From positions 10,458 through 74,457 of the forward strand of contig JBGUIU010000323.1 in NCBI GenBank assembly GCA_045113275.1: a stretch of DNA of 64,000 bases. The letters run 5' to 3'. This DNA is from UBA1181 sp045113275. Lineage in GTDB: Bacteria > Bacteroidota > Bacteroidia > Bacteroidales > Paludibacteraceae. Under the pieces are notes generated by a model. The model had not been told where the DNA came from. It was given only the letters and a program-made list of their open reading frames with translations, and did no database searches. The position numbers and the translations under genes are program-made. Positions 25,846-34,172 of this stretch are shown here, one piece after another; within the stretch, counting starts at the first letter, position 1, and each line of letters begins with the position of its first letter.

Positions 25846-26991
25846 ATGAAGCATCATATGTATAATCCGGATTTTAACTTTGTTAAAGCTCCGATAGAAT
25901 TTAATAAATATACAGATAGAGATACTCTTCAATATTGCCTTGGTGCCACGCTTTATATGCCTGGCACAAAAGATATCAGAGAAAAAGTACTGAATCATCA
26001 ACTTCCGGTTACGTCATTCGTGATGTGCTGTGAGGATGCTATAAAAGCAGAAGATCTTCCAATCGCTGAGCAAAATATTCTTGACACATTGGATTGGTTT
26101 GCTGACAGAATTGATGAGGGAAAGATGTCTCTTAATGATCTTCCTCTGATTTTCATGCGAATTCGCAATCCGGAGCAATTTAGAGATTTTGTTCCCCGTA
26201 TTACTAAACGGCAGGCGAATATACTCACTGGTTTTAATTTCCCTAAATTCAATAGTAAGAATGCACTGGGTATGATGAGAACTTTGGTCGAGACCAATGC
26301 TCGACTTGGTTGCTTGCTCTATGGTATGCCTATACTTGAAGGCGAGGAGATTGCGTTCATTGAAACCCGCGGACAAGAGTTGTTGCTTTTAGAGAATATC
26401 CTTGAACCTTACAAAGAACTTATTCTGAATATTCGTGTGGGTGGTACTGATATGTCATCCTTGTTTGGTGTGCGTCGAGGAATCAATTCGACAGTCTATG
26501 ATATCATGCCTGTACGTGATGCTTTATCTGATATCCTTAATGCATTCAACCGTTTTAATAATTATTGCGTTTCTGGTGCAGTATGGGAATATTTCCGAGC
26601 ATACATGGATGATGATATTGATGATGTGATTAAACGTAATTTTCATAGCGCACTAATCAAGGGACAGGATATTGTTAACCCAGCGATTGATGGTTTGTTG
26701 AGAGAGGTGATGCTGGATAGAGCAAATGGTTTTGTTGGTAAAACGATAATCCATCCGACTCATGCTAAATTTGTGAACGCAATGTTCACTGTGGTTGAGG
26801 AAGAATATAATGATGCATTGCAAATTCTTGGCACTTCGGGCGGTGTAATCAAGAGCAAGGGTGGTGGAAAGATGAATGAGATAGGTCCTCATCATCGTTG
26901 GGCAGAAAAGATTGTTCGTCGTGCTAATGTATATGGTGTAGTCAAGACAGAGGATTCTGTTCTAAATCTAGTACTTGGGAAAAAAGAATAA
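25846..26991 (+). CDS. HpcH/HpaI-type C-C bond lyase (citrate lyase beta-like)
   Basis: A 381-residue TIM-barrel protein of the HpcH/citrate-lyase-beta superfamily, in the longer C-C bond lyase branch. Landmarks are LGATLYMPGTK, VMCCEDAI (metal-site acidic residues), PLIFMRIRNPEQ, LLENILEPYKELILNIRVGGTDM, and TIIHPTHAKFVNAMF at the C-terminal side. Family members cleave or form bonds between pyruvate, acetyl or glyoxylyl units and an aldehyde or CoA thioester. Here it may build a hydroxy-carboxylic acid (inference). No citrate lyase alpha or gamma subunit is nearby, arguing against citrate catabolism. Confidence 0.78.
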   Translation: MKHHMYNPDFNFVKAPIEFNKYTDRDTLQYCLGATLYMPGTKDIREKVLNHQLPVTSFVMCCEDAIKAEDLPIAEQNILDTLDWFADRIDEGKMSLNDLPLIFMRIRNPEQFRDFVPRITKRQANILTGFNFPKFNSKNALGMMRTLVETNARLGCLLYGMPILEGEEIAFIETRGQELLLLENILEPYKELILNIRVGGTDMSSLFGVRRGINSTVYDIMPVRDALSDILNAFNRFNNYCVSGAVWEYFRAYMDDDIDDVIKRNFHSALIKGQDIVNPAIDGLLREVMLDRANGFVGKTIIHPTHAKFVNAMFTVVEEEYNDALQILGTSGGVIKSKGGGKMNEIGPHHRWAEKIVRRANVYGVVKTEDSVLNLVLGKKE

Positions 26992-27019
26992 AGTGACTAG
27001 ACCCCACCTAAGGTAAGTT

Positions 27020-27970
27020 ATGAGAATCGTTCTTGGAACAATGAATTTCGGCCCTCAACTTGATTTTGAGCAGAGCCGAGAAATGGTAAGGGAATTCCTC
27101 TCAAGTGGATATGATGAGTTGGATACTGCATATGTATATAATAATGGTACGACAGAGGAATATTTAGGAAAGATACTTCCGGAGCTATCGGAAGGAAGTT
27201 ACAAACTTGCCACAAAAGTTCATCCTCGCATTTCGGGCGTGCTTGATAGGAATGCAATCATGACTCAATTACAAGAGTCACTGAAGCGCATGAACCGAAA
27301 AAAAGTGGATATCCTTTATTTCCATTTCCCCGACAAGAAAACTCCAGTAGATGGAATTCTGCAGACTGTAGCAGAACTCCATGACAAGGGTGTCGTTGGG
27401 GAACTAGGTCTTAGTAATTATCCAGCATGGGAGGTTGCTAATATTATGTATCTTTGTGATAAATACGGGTGTCCCAGACCTTCTGTATATCAGGGAATGT
27501 ATAATGCCCTTTGCCGTAATGTGGAGCCAGAACTTTTTGATTGTATTCGTCATTTTGGAATGCGTTTCTATGCATTCAATCCTCTTGCCGGGGGATTGCT
27601 TACAGGTAAACATCGTTCTATAGATGAGAAACTTGAAGGTACTGGTCGTTTTGCCAGATTAAAGAGTTATCGAGATCGTTATTGGAAAGAGTCCTATTTT
27701 AATGCCCTGGATATTGTGAAAGAGCAATGCGAAAAAGAGGGAATACCTCTTGTTGAGGCTGCATACAGATGGCTTGCAAATCATTCGTATATGAAGGAGG
27801 AATGTAATGATGCAATTCTTCTTGGCGCTTCAAAAATTTCACAAATGGGTCAAAATATAGAAGCTGTTAAGAAAGGTGTTTTGCCTCAGTCCATTCTTGA
27901 TGCGTACGATGCGGCGTGGTGTGCTGCCAAAGATGATTCACCATCCTATTTTAAATATTTCAATGTATGA
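27020..27970 (+). CDS. Aldo/keto reductase
   Basis: NADPH-dependent oxidoreductase of the aldo/keto reductase superfamily (316 residues). The catalytic tetrad is visible: Asp35 and Tyr40 in ELDTAYVYNNG, Lys66 in LATKVHP, His102 in ILYFHFPD. It resembles the aflatoxin-aldehyde-reductase branch (LGTMNFG start, FNPLAGGLLTGKH near 190). In this cassette it may reduce the aldehyde made by the decarboxylase at 29310 or an aldol product (inference). The stop overlaps the next gene by four bases. Confidence 0.9.
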   Translation: MRIVLGTMNFGPQLDFEQSREMVREFLSSGYDELDTAYVYNNGTTEEYLGKILPELSEGSYKLATKVHPRISGVLDRNAIMTQLQESLKRMNRKKVDILYFHFPDKKTPVDGILQTVAELHDKGVVGELGLSNYPAWEVANIMYLCDKYGCPRPSVYQGMYNALCRNVEPELFDCIRHFGMRFYAFNPLAGGLLTGKHRSIDEKLEGTGRFARLKSYRDRYWKESYFNALDIVKEQCEKEGIPLVEAAYRWLANHSYMKEECNDAILLGASKISQMGQNIEAVKKGVLPQSILDAYDAAWCAAKDDSPSYFKYFNV

Positions 27971-29310
27971 TAAATACAACAGATAAATTCGTATCTCACA
28001 TTTGTGCGATCATAAAACAGAAATTTGATGATGCTGTTATCTTTCAGATAAAAACATGTTTGGTTGATTATCTTGGAGCATTGATGGCAGGTGCGAAGAT
28101 TGCACAATTTAAGAACGAAAAACTAGTTGCCTTGTTTGGTGAAGATGGGAAGTCATCTTTATTTGGATATAATAAGAAGACATCACTCCTTGATGCTGCT
28201 TTAATTAATGGAATAAGTGCCCATACGGCAGAGTTGGATGATGGTGTTATCTCTGCAATTATTCATCCTGGAGCTCCGGTTTTCACTGCATTACTTCTTG
28301 TGGCGGAGAAAGAGAATGTGAGCTGGGAGGATTTTTGTAGGGGTGTCGTTATCGGATATGAAGTCTCATGCAGAATAGCCAATGCTATTCAGCCCACACA
28401 TAAAGCAATGGGATATCATGCTTCTGGAACATGCGGAACAATAGGTGTGGCAATGGGTATTGCCGCAATGTTGCATTATTCAGAAAATGAAATGAAAAAC
28501 ACCATATCGTGTGCAATGGCATCGTCTCATGGTACTTTGAAGGTTCTTGAAGATGCATCTGAACTTAAGCCCTTCAATGTCGGTTCCGCTGTTGTTAATG
28601 GCATTATTGCAGCAAATATGGCTAAGGCAAATTATATAGGAGCAGATGATCCTTTCGAGGGTAAAGCAGGCTTCTTTGCACAAATGACTTCAGAAGTTAA
28701 ATATGACGAGCTTTTCAAAACAGACAAATTGATGATTGAAGATGCCTATTTCAAACCATACGCATCTTGTCGATATACTCACCCTGCAATCGAATGTGCA
28801 TTACAAATTCGTAAGGAGGTAGGTTTCGATTTTAGAAAGGTTCAGAGCATAGTTGTTGACACATATGCTTTAGCTGTAAAACATCATGATCATGTTGATA
28901 TTCCTAATATGTCATCGGCAAAGATGAGTATTCCATTTGCAACGGCCGTTGTTTTCGCAACGGGATGTGCGGGTGCAAATTCGTTTACTGATGAATATGT
29001 ATTTAATGAGGAGGTAATAGAACTTGTTCATAAGATAAAGGTAAATCCAAATGACGAGTATAATAAGCGATTTCCGAGAAAGAGTATTGCTAGTATGGTT
29101 GTAACAATGGATGATGGGAAAGTATATAAGGCATACGATGATACACCCAAAGGAGAACCTTCTAATCAGATGACATCAGATGAGATGAAACAAAAATTTC
29201 TGAGTTCTTTTGCTTTTGCCAATCGTTCAGAAGAGAATGCTAATGAACTCTTAAATGAAATTTTTTCTGTCAATCCAAACTTAAATAATATAATCAGTTA
29301 TATTCGGTAA
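27967..29310 (+). CDS. MmgE/PrpD family dehydratase/decarboxylase
   Basis: 447 residues of the MmgE/PrpD family, which includes 2-methylcitrate dehydratase, cis-aconitate decarboxylase and related isomerases acting on branched tricarboxylates. Typical segments: FQIKTCLVDYLGALMAG, NGISAHTAELDDG, IHPGAPVF, GYHASGTCGTIGVA, and KPYASCRYTHPAIEC. No prpB or prpC homologue adjoins it, so propionate catabolism is unlikely. The start overlaps the reductase stop (ATGA) and its stop overlaps the next start. Confidence 0.85.
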   Translation: MINTTDKFVSHICAIIKQKFDDAVIFQIKTCLVDYLGALMAGAKIAQFKNEKLVALFGEDGKSSLFGYNKKTSLLDAALINGISAHTAELDDGVISAIIHPGAPVFTALLLVAEKENVSWEDFCRGVVIGYEVSCRIANAIQPTHKAMGYHASGTCGTIGVAMGIAAMLHYSENEMKNTISCAMASSHGTLKVLEDASELKPFNVGSAVVNGIIAANMAKANYIGADDPFEGKAGFFAQMTSEVKYDELFKTDKLMIEDAYFKPYASCRYTHPAIECALQIRKEVGFDFRKVQSIVVDTYALAVKHHDHVDIPNMSSAKMSIPFATAVVFATGCAGANSFTDEYVFNEEVIELVHKIKVNPNDEYNKRFPRKSIASMVVTMDDGKVYKAYDDTPKGEPSNQMTSDEMKQKFLSSFAFANRSEENANELLNEIFSVNPNLNNIISYIR

Positions 29311-30440
29311 TGGTAGATCAAAATAAACTTTTTGGCAAACTTGCAGAATTGGGAGTGGATTTTTATACCGGTGTTCCAGATTCTTTACTCAATGATTTTT
29401 GCACGTATGCGCTTAAAAATATAGATGAACAGCATCATGTTATGGCTGCGAATGAAGGTAATGCCATTGCTATTGCATCAGGTTATTATATGTCCACGGG
29501 AAACATACCTCTTGTGTATATGCAGAATTCGGGAATTGGCAATGCTATGAATCCAATACTGAGTTTGTCACATGATGATGTGTATGGTATACCCATGATT
29601 CTTGTTATAGGTTGGCGAGGAGATCCGTCAATAAAGGATCATGCACAACATAAGAAACAAGGTGAGTTAACGCCTGTTTTAATGAAGGATATGGATATTC
29701 CATATGATATTCTTGATGATGAGAATACCGTTTTTGATAAATTTGCATGGGCAGTTTCCATGGCTAAGAAAATATCTTCTCCTGTTGCTCTAATTGCAAA
29801 GAAGGCAATTCTCACGAGCAAGGAAAAACATCAAGAATACCCAGAGAGTAACTTGTTGAATAGAGAAGAAGCCATTTCTTTGGTACTAGACTACTTTGGT
29901 CGAAATGCTGTTTATCTGGGTACAACAGGAAGAGTTACAAGAGAACTGCATGAGAATCTTATTGTCAAAGGATATGGTGAAGGAAAAGAGTTTTTGAATG
30001 TGGGGTCTATGGGACATGTCTCCTCTGTCGCGCTTGGAATGGCTATGGCACAGCCTGAAAAAAAATTCGTTGTGTTTGATGGCGATGCGGCTGCAGTGAT
30101 GCATATGGGAGCTATGGCAACTATAGGAAGATACCATCCTTCAAATCTATATCACATTGTTTTAAACAATGGTGTAAATGAGTCTGTAGGTGGGCAGCCT
30201 TCAGCTGGACGCACAACAGATTTGACGATGGTTGCTGCAGCATGTGGTTATGAAACAGTTTCCAGTTATGTTAGCTATGCAGATGAGATAATTGATTCAT
30301 TAAAACGAATTGTAACAAGTTGTAAACCTAAGTTTCTTGATATATACGTGAAGCAGGGAATAAGGAAAGATATGCCCAAGTTGAATGTGGATCACAAGCA
30401 AATAAAGGAACAATTGATAAAAGAGATGAAAGTTAAATGA
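29310..30440 (+). CDS. Phosphonopyruvate-decarboxylase-like TPP enzyme
   Basis: A thiamine-diphosphate 2-ketoacid decarboxylase of 376 residues. The pyrimidine domain has GVPDSLLNDF and the conserved Glu49 (AANEGNAIA); GWRGDP (101-106) followed by KDHAQHKKQGEL is the phosphonopyruvate decarboxylase signature. The cofactor motif GDA at 258-260 ends with LNN at 285-287. Family members convert phosphonopyruvate, or sulfopyruvate in relatives, to an aldehyde plus CO2. No PEP mutase or phosphonoacetaldehyde aminotransferase is in the window, so the true substrate may be another 2-keto acid. Confidence 0.82.
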   Translation: MVDQNKLFGKLAELGVDFYTGVPDSLLNDFCTYALKNIDEQHHVMAANEGNAIAIASGYYMSTGNIPLVYMQNSGIGNAMNPILSLSHDDVYGIPMILVIGWRGDPSIKDHAQHKKQGELTPVLMKDMDIPYDILDDENTVFDKFAWAVSMAKKISSPVALIAKKAILTSKEKHQEYPESNLLNREEAISLVLDYFGRNAVYLGTTGRVTRELHENLIVKGYGEGKEFLNVGSMGHVSSVALGMAMAQPEKKFVVFDGDAAAVMHMGAMATIGRYHPSNLYHIVLNNGVNESVGGQPSAGRTTDLTMVAAACGYETVSSYVSYADEIIDSLKRIVTSCKPKFLDIYVKQGIRKDMPKLNVDHKQIKEQLIKEMKVK

Positions 30441-31720
30441 TGAAAAGGATATTGTTTTTTTTCTTCTTTTGTACGTTCGCACTTTATGCTTGTGAAGAGG
30501 ATACTTTGCATATGACCAATGTTGTTGAAGCAAATAATTTTCAAGATTATGAGTCTTCACAAAAGGGAGAGAGCGTAGGAGGAAAAACAGCAGTATTGCA
30601 AAGAGCAAAAAAGATATCAACCATTACATGGACACCACTTGCTCCGATTTACAGTCATAAACTGAATGGATATTTTGAAGCGAATCATCCGTATGCTGGG
30701 GTTCCATATTCGTCTGTAAAACAGTTGGATAAGTTTGTGGGACAAGAAGTGTCTTTTGAAACGTTTCTTTCTGCGGTAAATAATCCGTATAGTGTATTAT
30801 ATACCGAAAACATGGGAGCTTCGCCATATTTCGGAACGAATTGTTCCACCTATTATGGATCCGTTTGTAGTGCTACCGTTAATTATGCGTTAAATATCAA
30901 ATTACCTATGACGACATCTATGTATGAGGCATCTGGGTTGTTTGAACGGATACCTGTACAAAATATTTCAAAAGCAGAAACAGGAGATATAATTCTGAAG
31001 AAAAATATACATGTGTTAATGGTGCTTGATGTTAAGAAATCAGAAACGGATACAGACATATTGCTTTTGGAGAGTGGTGATGAAATAACAAAAGAATATA
31101 CTGTTTCAAAAAGTTTATACGAAAAGAAGTTTCCATATAGCGATTGGATCATTTATAGATATAAGAAAATAGATGGTGTGGAGTATGACTTATCGGAAGA
31201 AAATAATCTCGAAAAGCTAAAGACTATTTGTATGTCGCGAGGAGATAAGTCGTGTTATCGTTTGAATGAGAACATAGAAGTGTCGGTTTTGTGTACGGAT
31301 TACCAATATCTGGTAGTGGAGAATAAGGATTCTGTTATATATTCGACAAAAATAGAGTCAAAAGGAAATGTTTCGATTCCTATCACAAAACCAGGGAAAT
31401 ATACAGCATATCTTTCTCATAAAGAACTGGGAGGAGAATATGAAGAGTCGACAACATTCGAAGTGATAGAGACAAATGTTAGTTGTGCTCGATCGGGAAG
31501 GTATTTGTCGGTAGATTTTAGTAGTTCCAATGGTATGCCTGCTTATGTTGTTGTATGTAAGAATGGGAAAGGAGATAGGTCCTGTGTGTATGTGATTACC
31601 GATGTCGATAGGTGCTTAGGTCATGTCGATATTCATTTAAGTGATGGAAGCGGGAAATATTGTAAAGTTTTTTTCCAAGGAGAGTATGGATTGGTATCTA
31701 ATGTGCCAATAGAAATATAA
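30437..31720 (+). CDS. Lipoprotein with papain-like (NlpC/P60-type) domain
   Basis: Starts by ATGA overlap with the decarboxylase gene. A signal peptide ends in a lipobox with Cys19 (ALYAC). Residues about 80-235 look like a papain-like hydrolase: HPYAGVPYSS, then GTNCSTYYGSVCS (Cys136 or Cys144), GDIILKKNIHVLMVLDV (His192) and LLLESGDE (Glu212). The order Cys, GDI, His, Glu suggests an NlpC/P60 or related amidase/acyltransferase. The C-terminal 190 residues are beta-rich. This is the only envelope lipoprotein inside a cytoplasmic enzyme cassette. The catalytic assignment is by eye. Confidence 0.5.
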   Translation: MMKRILFFFFFCTFALYACEEDTLHMTNVVEANNFQDYESSQKGESVGGKTAVLQRAKKISTITWTPLAPIYSHKLNGYFEANHPYAGVPYSSVKQLDKFVGQEVSFETFLSAVNNPYSVLYTENMGASPYFGTNCSTYYGSVCSATVNYALNIKLPMTTSMYEASGLFERIPVQNISKAETGDIILKKNIHVLMVLDVKKSETDTDILLLESGDEITKEYTVSKSLYEKKFPYSDWIIYRYKKIDGVEYDLSEENNLEKLKTICMSRGDKSCYRLNENIEVSVLCTDYQYLVVENKDSVIYSTKIESKGNVSIPITKPGKYTAYLSHKELGGEYEESTTFEVIETNVSCARSGRYLSVDFSSSNGMPAYVVVCKNGKGDRSCVYVITDVDRCLGHVDIHLSDGSGKYCKVFFQGEYGLVSNVPIEI

Positions 31721-31727
31721 ATTGAAA

Positions 31728-32231
31728 ATGAAATATCTAGAGACTCCCATATCAGAGGAAGATATCGCTAATCTTGAAGTTGGCGATATAGTGAACATTT
31801 CTGGTTGGATATACTGCGGACGTGATGCAGTATTGCCTAAAATTATCATGGAAGCAGAGTCGGGAACTCTTGACAGAAAGGTTGATTTGCGGGGTGGGGT
31901 AATCTTTCACACTGCGGTTAGCCCTGCTGGAGTTGGTCCAACGTCAAGTAATAAGAAAGAGATAGAAGAAAGTTTCGGACCTTTGTCGAAACTTGGCATA
32001 AAGCTACATTTAGGTAAAGGTGCTATAGGTGCAGCAACGATTGAATTACTTAAAGAGAATAATTCGGTGTTTGCTGTTATACCACCAACAACAGCGTTGT
32101 TTGAAGACCAGACATACGAACGAGAACTTCTTGTACACCCAGAGCTTGGAATGGAAGCTTTATACCGTATTAAGGTAAAGAATTATCAGGCTATTATCGC
32201 AGTTGCTAAAGGAAAGAGCATATATGAATGA
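31728..32231 (+). CDS. Fumarase/tartrate dehydratase class I beta subunit
   Basis: 167 residues matching the C-terminal (beta) domain of class I Fe-S hydro-lyases: LEVGDIVNISGWIYCGRDAVLPK, FHTAVSPAGVGPTSSN, KLHLGKGAIGAATIELL and TTALFEDQTYE. It pairs with the alpha subunit encoded next. Such two-subunit enzymes hydrate or dehydrate fumarate, tartrate, mesaconate or similar acids. The preceding TTG is ignored in favour of ATG 31728. It ends 8 bases into the alpha gene. Within this operon a biosynthetic dehydratase is more likely than TCA-cycle fumarase (inference). Confidence 0.85.
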   Translation: MKYLETPISEEDIANLEVGDIVNISGWIYCGRDAVLPKIIMEAESGTLDRKVDLRGGVIFHTAVSPAGVGPTSSNKKEIEESFGPLSKLGIKLHLGKGAIGAATIELLKENNSVFAVIPPTTALFEDQTYERELLVHPELGMEALYRIKVKNYQAIIAVAKGKSIYE

Positions 32232-33075
32232 TGAGATTATAGAGAAAGTATCTGCAGTACTGGTTAAGGCTGGAAGTACATTTCGTCCTGATCAAAAGGC
32301 GGCATATGAGAGAGCAATTGCTTCTGAAAGCAATGCTAAGTCTAGATGGGTTCTCGAACAGATTTTAGAAAATGCCAAGGTCGCTGAGAAAAGGTTATGT
32401 CCGTTGTGTGACGACACTGGTATCCCTCATATCTATTTGGAAGTCGGTGCCAATCGTAGTATTAGTGGATCATTGATAGATGATATAAACGAAGGTATTC
32501 GTCAAGGGTTGCGAAAACTCCCTGGACGTCCGATGGCAATAAAAGGTGATGATATGCAACGCATCGATCAGAGTGGTGGCTTGAATGAGGATTCTGGTGC
32601 ATTAGCGCCATCTCCAATTCTTTTCCGCCCTTGTGACGATCCAGATAAGATTAGATTAACCGTCTTGATGCTTGGAGGTGGTCCGGCAATTCGGGGTATA
32701 ACACACCGCGTGTTTCACCGGCATAGTGTGGATGTTGTTGTGGATGAGATTATATCTCGAGCGAGAGAGGCAGTCTCAAAGCTAGGATGTAGTCCGTGTA
32801 CGTTGGCTATTGGTGTTGGACGTTCTCAATTTGAAGCCACGTCGTTGATGCTGGAGGCTATGGCTAAAGGAAACTATGATTACCAAACAGAGTTTGAACA
32901 ACGTATTACATCTGGTGTGAATGCAGCTCATATTGGAGCGCTTGGACTTGGTGGCGACACGAGTGTTATTGCAACATTTGCCAATATAGGACCACAAAGA
33001 GCCTCTGGGGTTAGAGTCGTTGCGTTGAGGCCATGTTGTTGCTTTGAACCGAGACGTGCAACTATAGAATTGTGA
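32224..33075 (+). CDS. Fumarase/tartrate dehydratase class I alpha subunit
   Basis: 283 residues of the Fe-S hydro-lyase alpha family. Candidate cluster ligands are in LCPLCDDTGIPHI (Cys59, Cys62), KLGCSPCTLAIGVGRS (Cys189, Cys192) and the C-terminal RPCCCFEPRRA (Cys271-273). GLGGDTSVIA (241-250) is the conserved glycine loop. The gene order beta then alpha is the reverse of the usual tartrate dehydratase order. The ATG at 32224 overlaps the beta gene, consistent with coupling. The last gene of the acid-processing cassette; a 71-base gap precedes the glycosyltransferases. Confidence 0.85.
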   Translation: MNDEIIEKVSAVLVKAGSTFRPDQKAAYERAIASESNAKSRWVLEQILENAKVAEKRLCPLCDDTGIPHIYLEVGANRSISGSLIDDINEGIRQGLRKLPGRPMAIKGDDMQRIDQSGGLNEDSGALAPSPILFRPCDDPDKIRLTVLMLGGGPAIRGITHRVFHRHSVDVVVDEIISRAREAVSKLGCSPCTLAIGVGRSQFEATSLMLEAMAKGNYDYQTEFEQRITSGVNAAHIGALGLGGDTSVIATFANIGPQRASGVRVVALRPCCCFEPRRATIEL

Positions 33076-33146
33076 TTGTTCAAAGACTATATGAGCAAGA
33101 TTGTTTGGTAGTTTCGTCGATTGGTTTAGCTAAATGAATTGAAATT

Positions 33147-34172
33147 ATGTTAACGGGATTTCCTCCAAAGGGTAGATATAAAGTATTGATTAAATGTTGC
33201 ACATATAATCAGTCTAAATACATTACGGATGCATTGAAGGGATTTGTCATGCAGCAAACCAATTTCCCTTTTCTTGCATATGTTGTTGATGATGCGAGTA
33301 CAGATGGAGAACAGGAAGTAATAAAGGGATGGATAAATGAGCATTGTAATCCAAATGATGTATTGGAATACGACAATGAGTTTGCGCATATAATAATGTC
33401 TAAGGACAAGGATAATGCGAATTGTACGTATGCCATCCATTTGCTTAAAAAAAATTTATATGGTAAGCCAGAAAAAATGACCATTCATAATTTTTGGCGG
33501 GAGCAGTGTGAGTACGAGGCTATCTGCGAAGGTGATGATTTTTGGATAGACGAAAAGAAGTTGCAGAAGCAGGTAAATATTATGGATAATAATCCAAATA
33601 TTGGTTTCGTTTATACTGCTTTTGAAACGGCAAATAAGGATGGAGAATTTACCAAATATGATTGGTGTGAAGAAAGAATGGAACGATCTTGTAGCGGTGA
33701 TATTTTCGAAAAATTGATAGACCACAACATGATGTTAACTCTTACGATTTGTTTTAGAAAAACTCTTTATGATAAATATTTAGAATTTTTAAAGAAATAT
33801 TTAGTTAGTATTGATTACTTTTTATTCCTTGTCCTAGCAGGATTGTCAAAGGGAATCTATATTGATGAAAAAATGGGATGTTATAGAATTAATTCTAATG
33901 GATTGGTTCAATCTTCAAGAGAAAGGGTAAATGCATTGTGTAATAAAGCTCTGATTGTATCCTCAAAAATCTATTTAAATGGAGATTTTTTTGAAAGGTC
34001 GTTTAAAGAGGACTTGAAAATACGAAAAGCGATCGTCACAAAATTTTTGCGATTGGTGAAGAGTAATGTGATGACGAAATCAGAATTTTTTAAAATTGTT
34101 TCATCTTCCTTTAAAATGATTTGTATGTTAGGTGTTGTTTCTGTTGAAATGTTAAAGAAGAAATTTTTATGA
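33147..34172 (+). CDS. Glycosyltransferase family 2
   Basis: 341 residues with a GT-A fold: VLIKCCTYNQSKYITDALKGF at the N-terminus, AYVVDDASTDG (nucleotide-binding region) and the catalytic-region EAICEGDDFWID with the DDxW-like motif. It transfers a sugar from a nucleotide donor to the growing repeat unit on the cytoplasmic face. A segment of its coding sequence (33904-33972) resembles the decayed fragment at 35193-35265. The next gene overlaps by four bases. Sugar specificity unknown. Confidence 0.88.
   Translation: MLTGFPPKGRYKVLIKCCTYNQSKYITDALKGFVMQQTNFPFLAYVVDDASTDGEQEVIKGWINEHCNPNDVLEYDNEFAHIIMSKDKDNANCTYAIHLLKKNLYGKPEKMTIHNFWREQCEYEAICEGDDFWIDEKKLQKQVNIMDNNPNIGFVYTAFETANKDGEFTKYDWCEERMERSCSGDIFEKLIDHNMMLTLTICFRKTLYDKYLEFLKKYLVSIDYFLFLVLAGLSKGIYIDEKMGCYRINSNGLVQSSRERVNALCNKALIVSSKIYLNGDFFERSFKEDLKIRKAIVTKFLRLVKSNVMTKSEFFKIVSSSFKMICMLGVVSVEMLKKKFL

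Noticed and set aside
24941..33075. Phosphonate biosynthesis cluster
   Set aside because: Only the decarboxylase-like gene fits. No PEP mutase signature, phosphonate nucleotidylyltransferase or 2-AEP transaminase was found.
31728..33075. Housekeeping TCA-cycle fumarase
   Set aside because: The coupling to the cassette inside a capsule operon and the reversed subunit order make a dedicated biosynthetic role more likely, although this is not proven.
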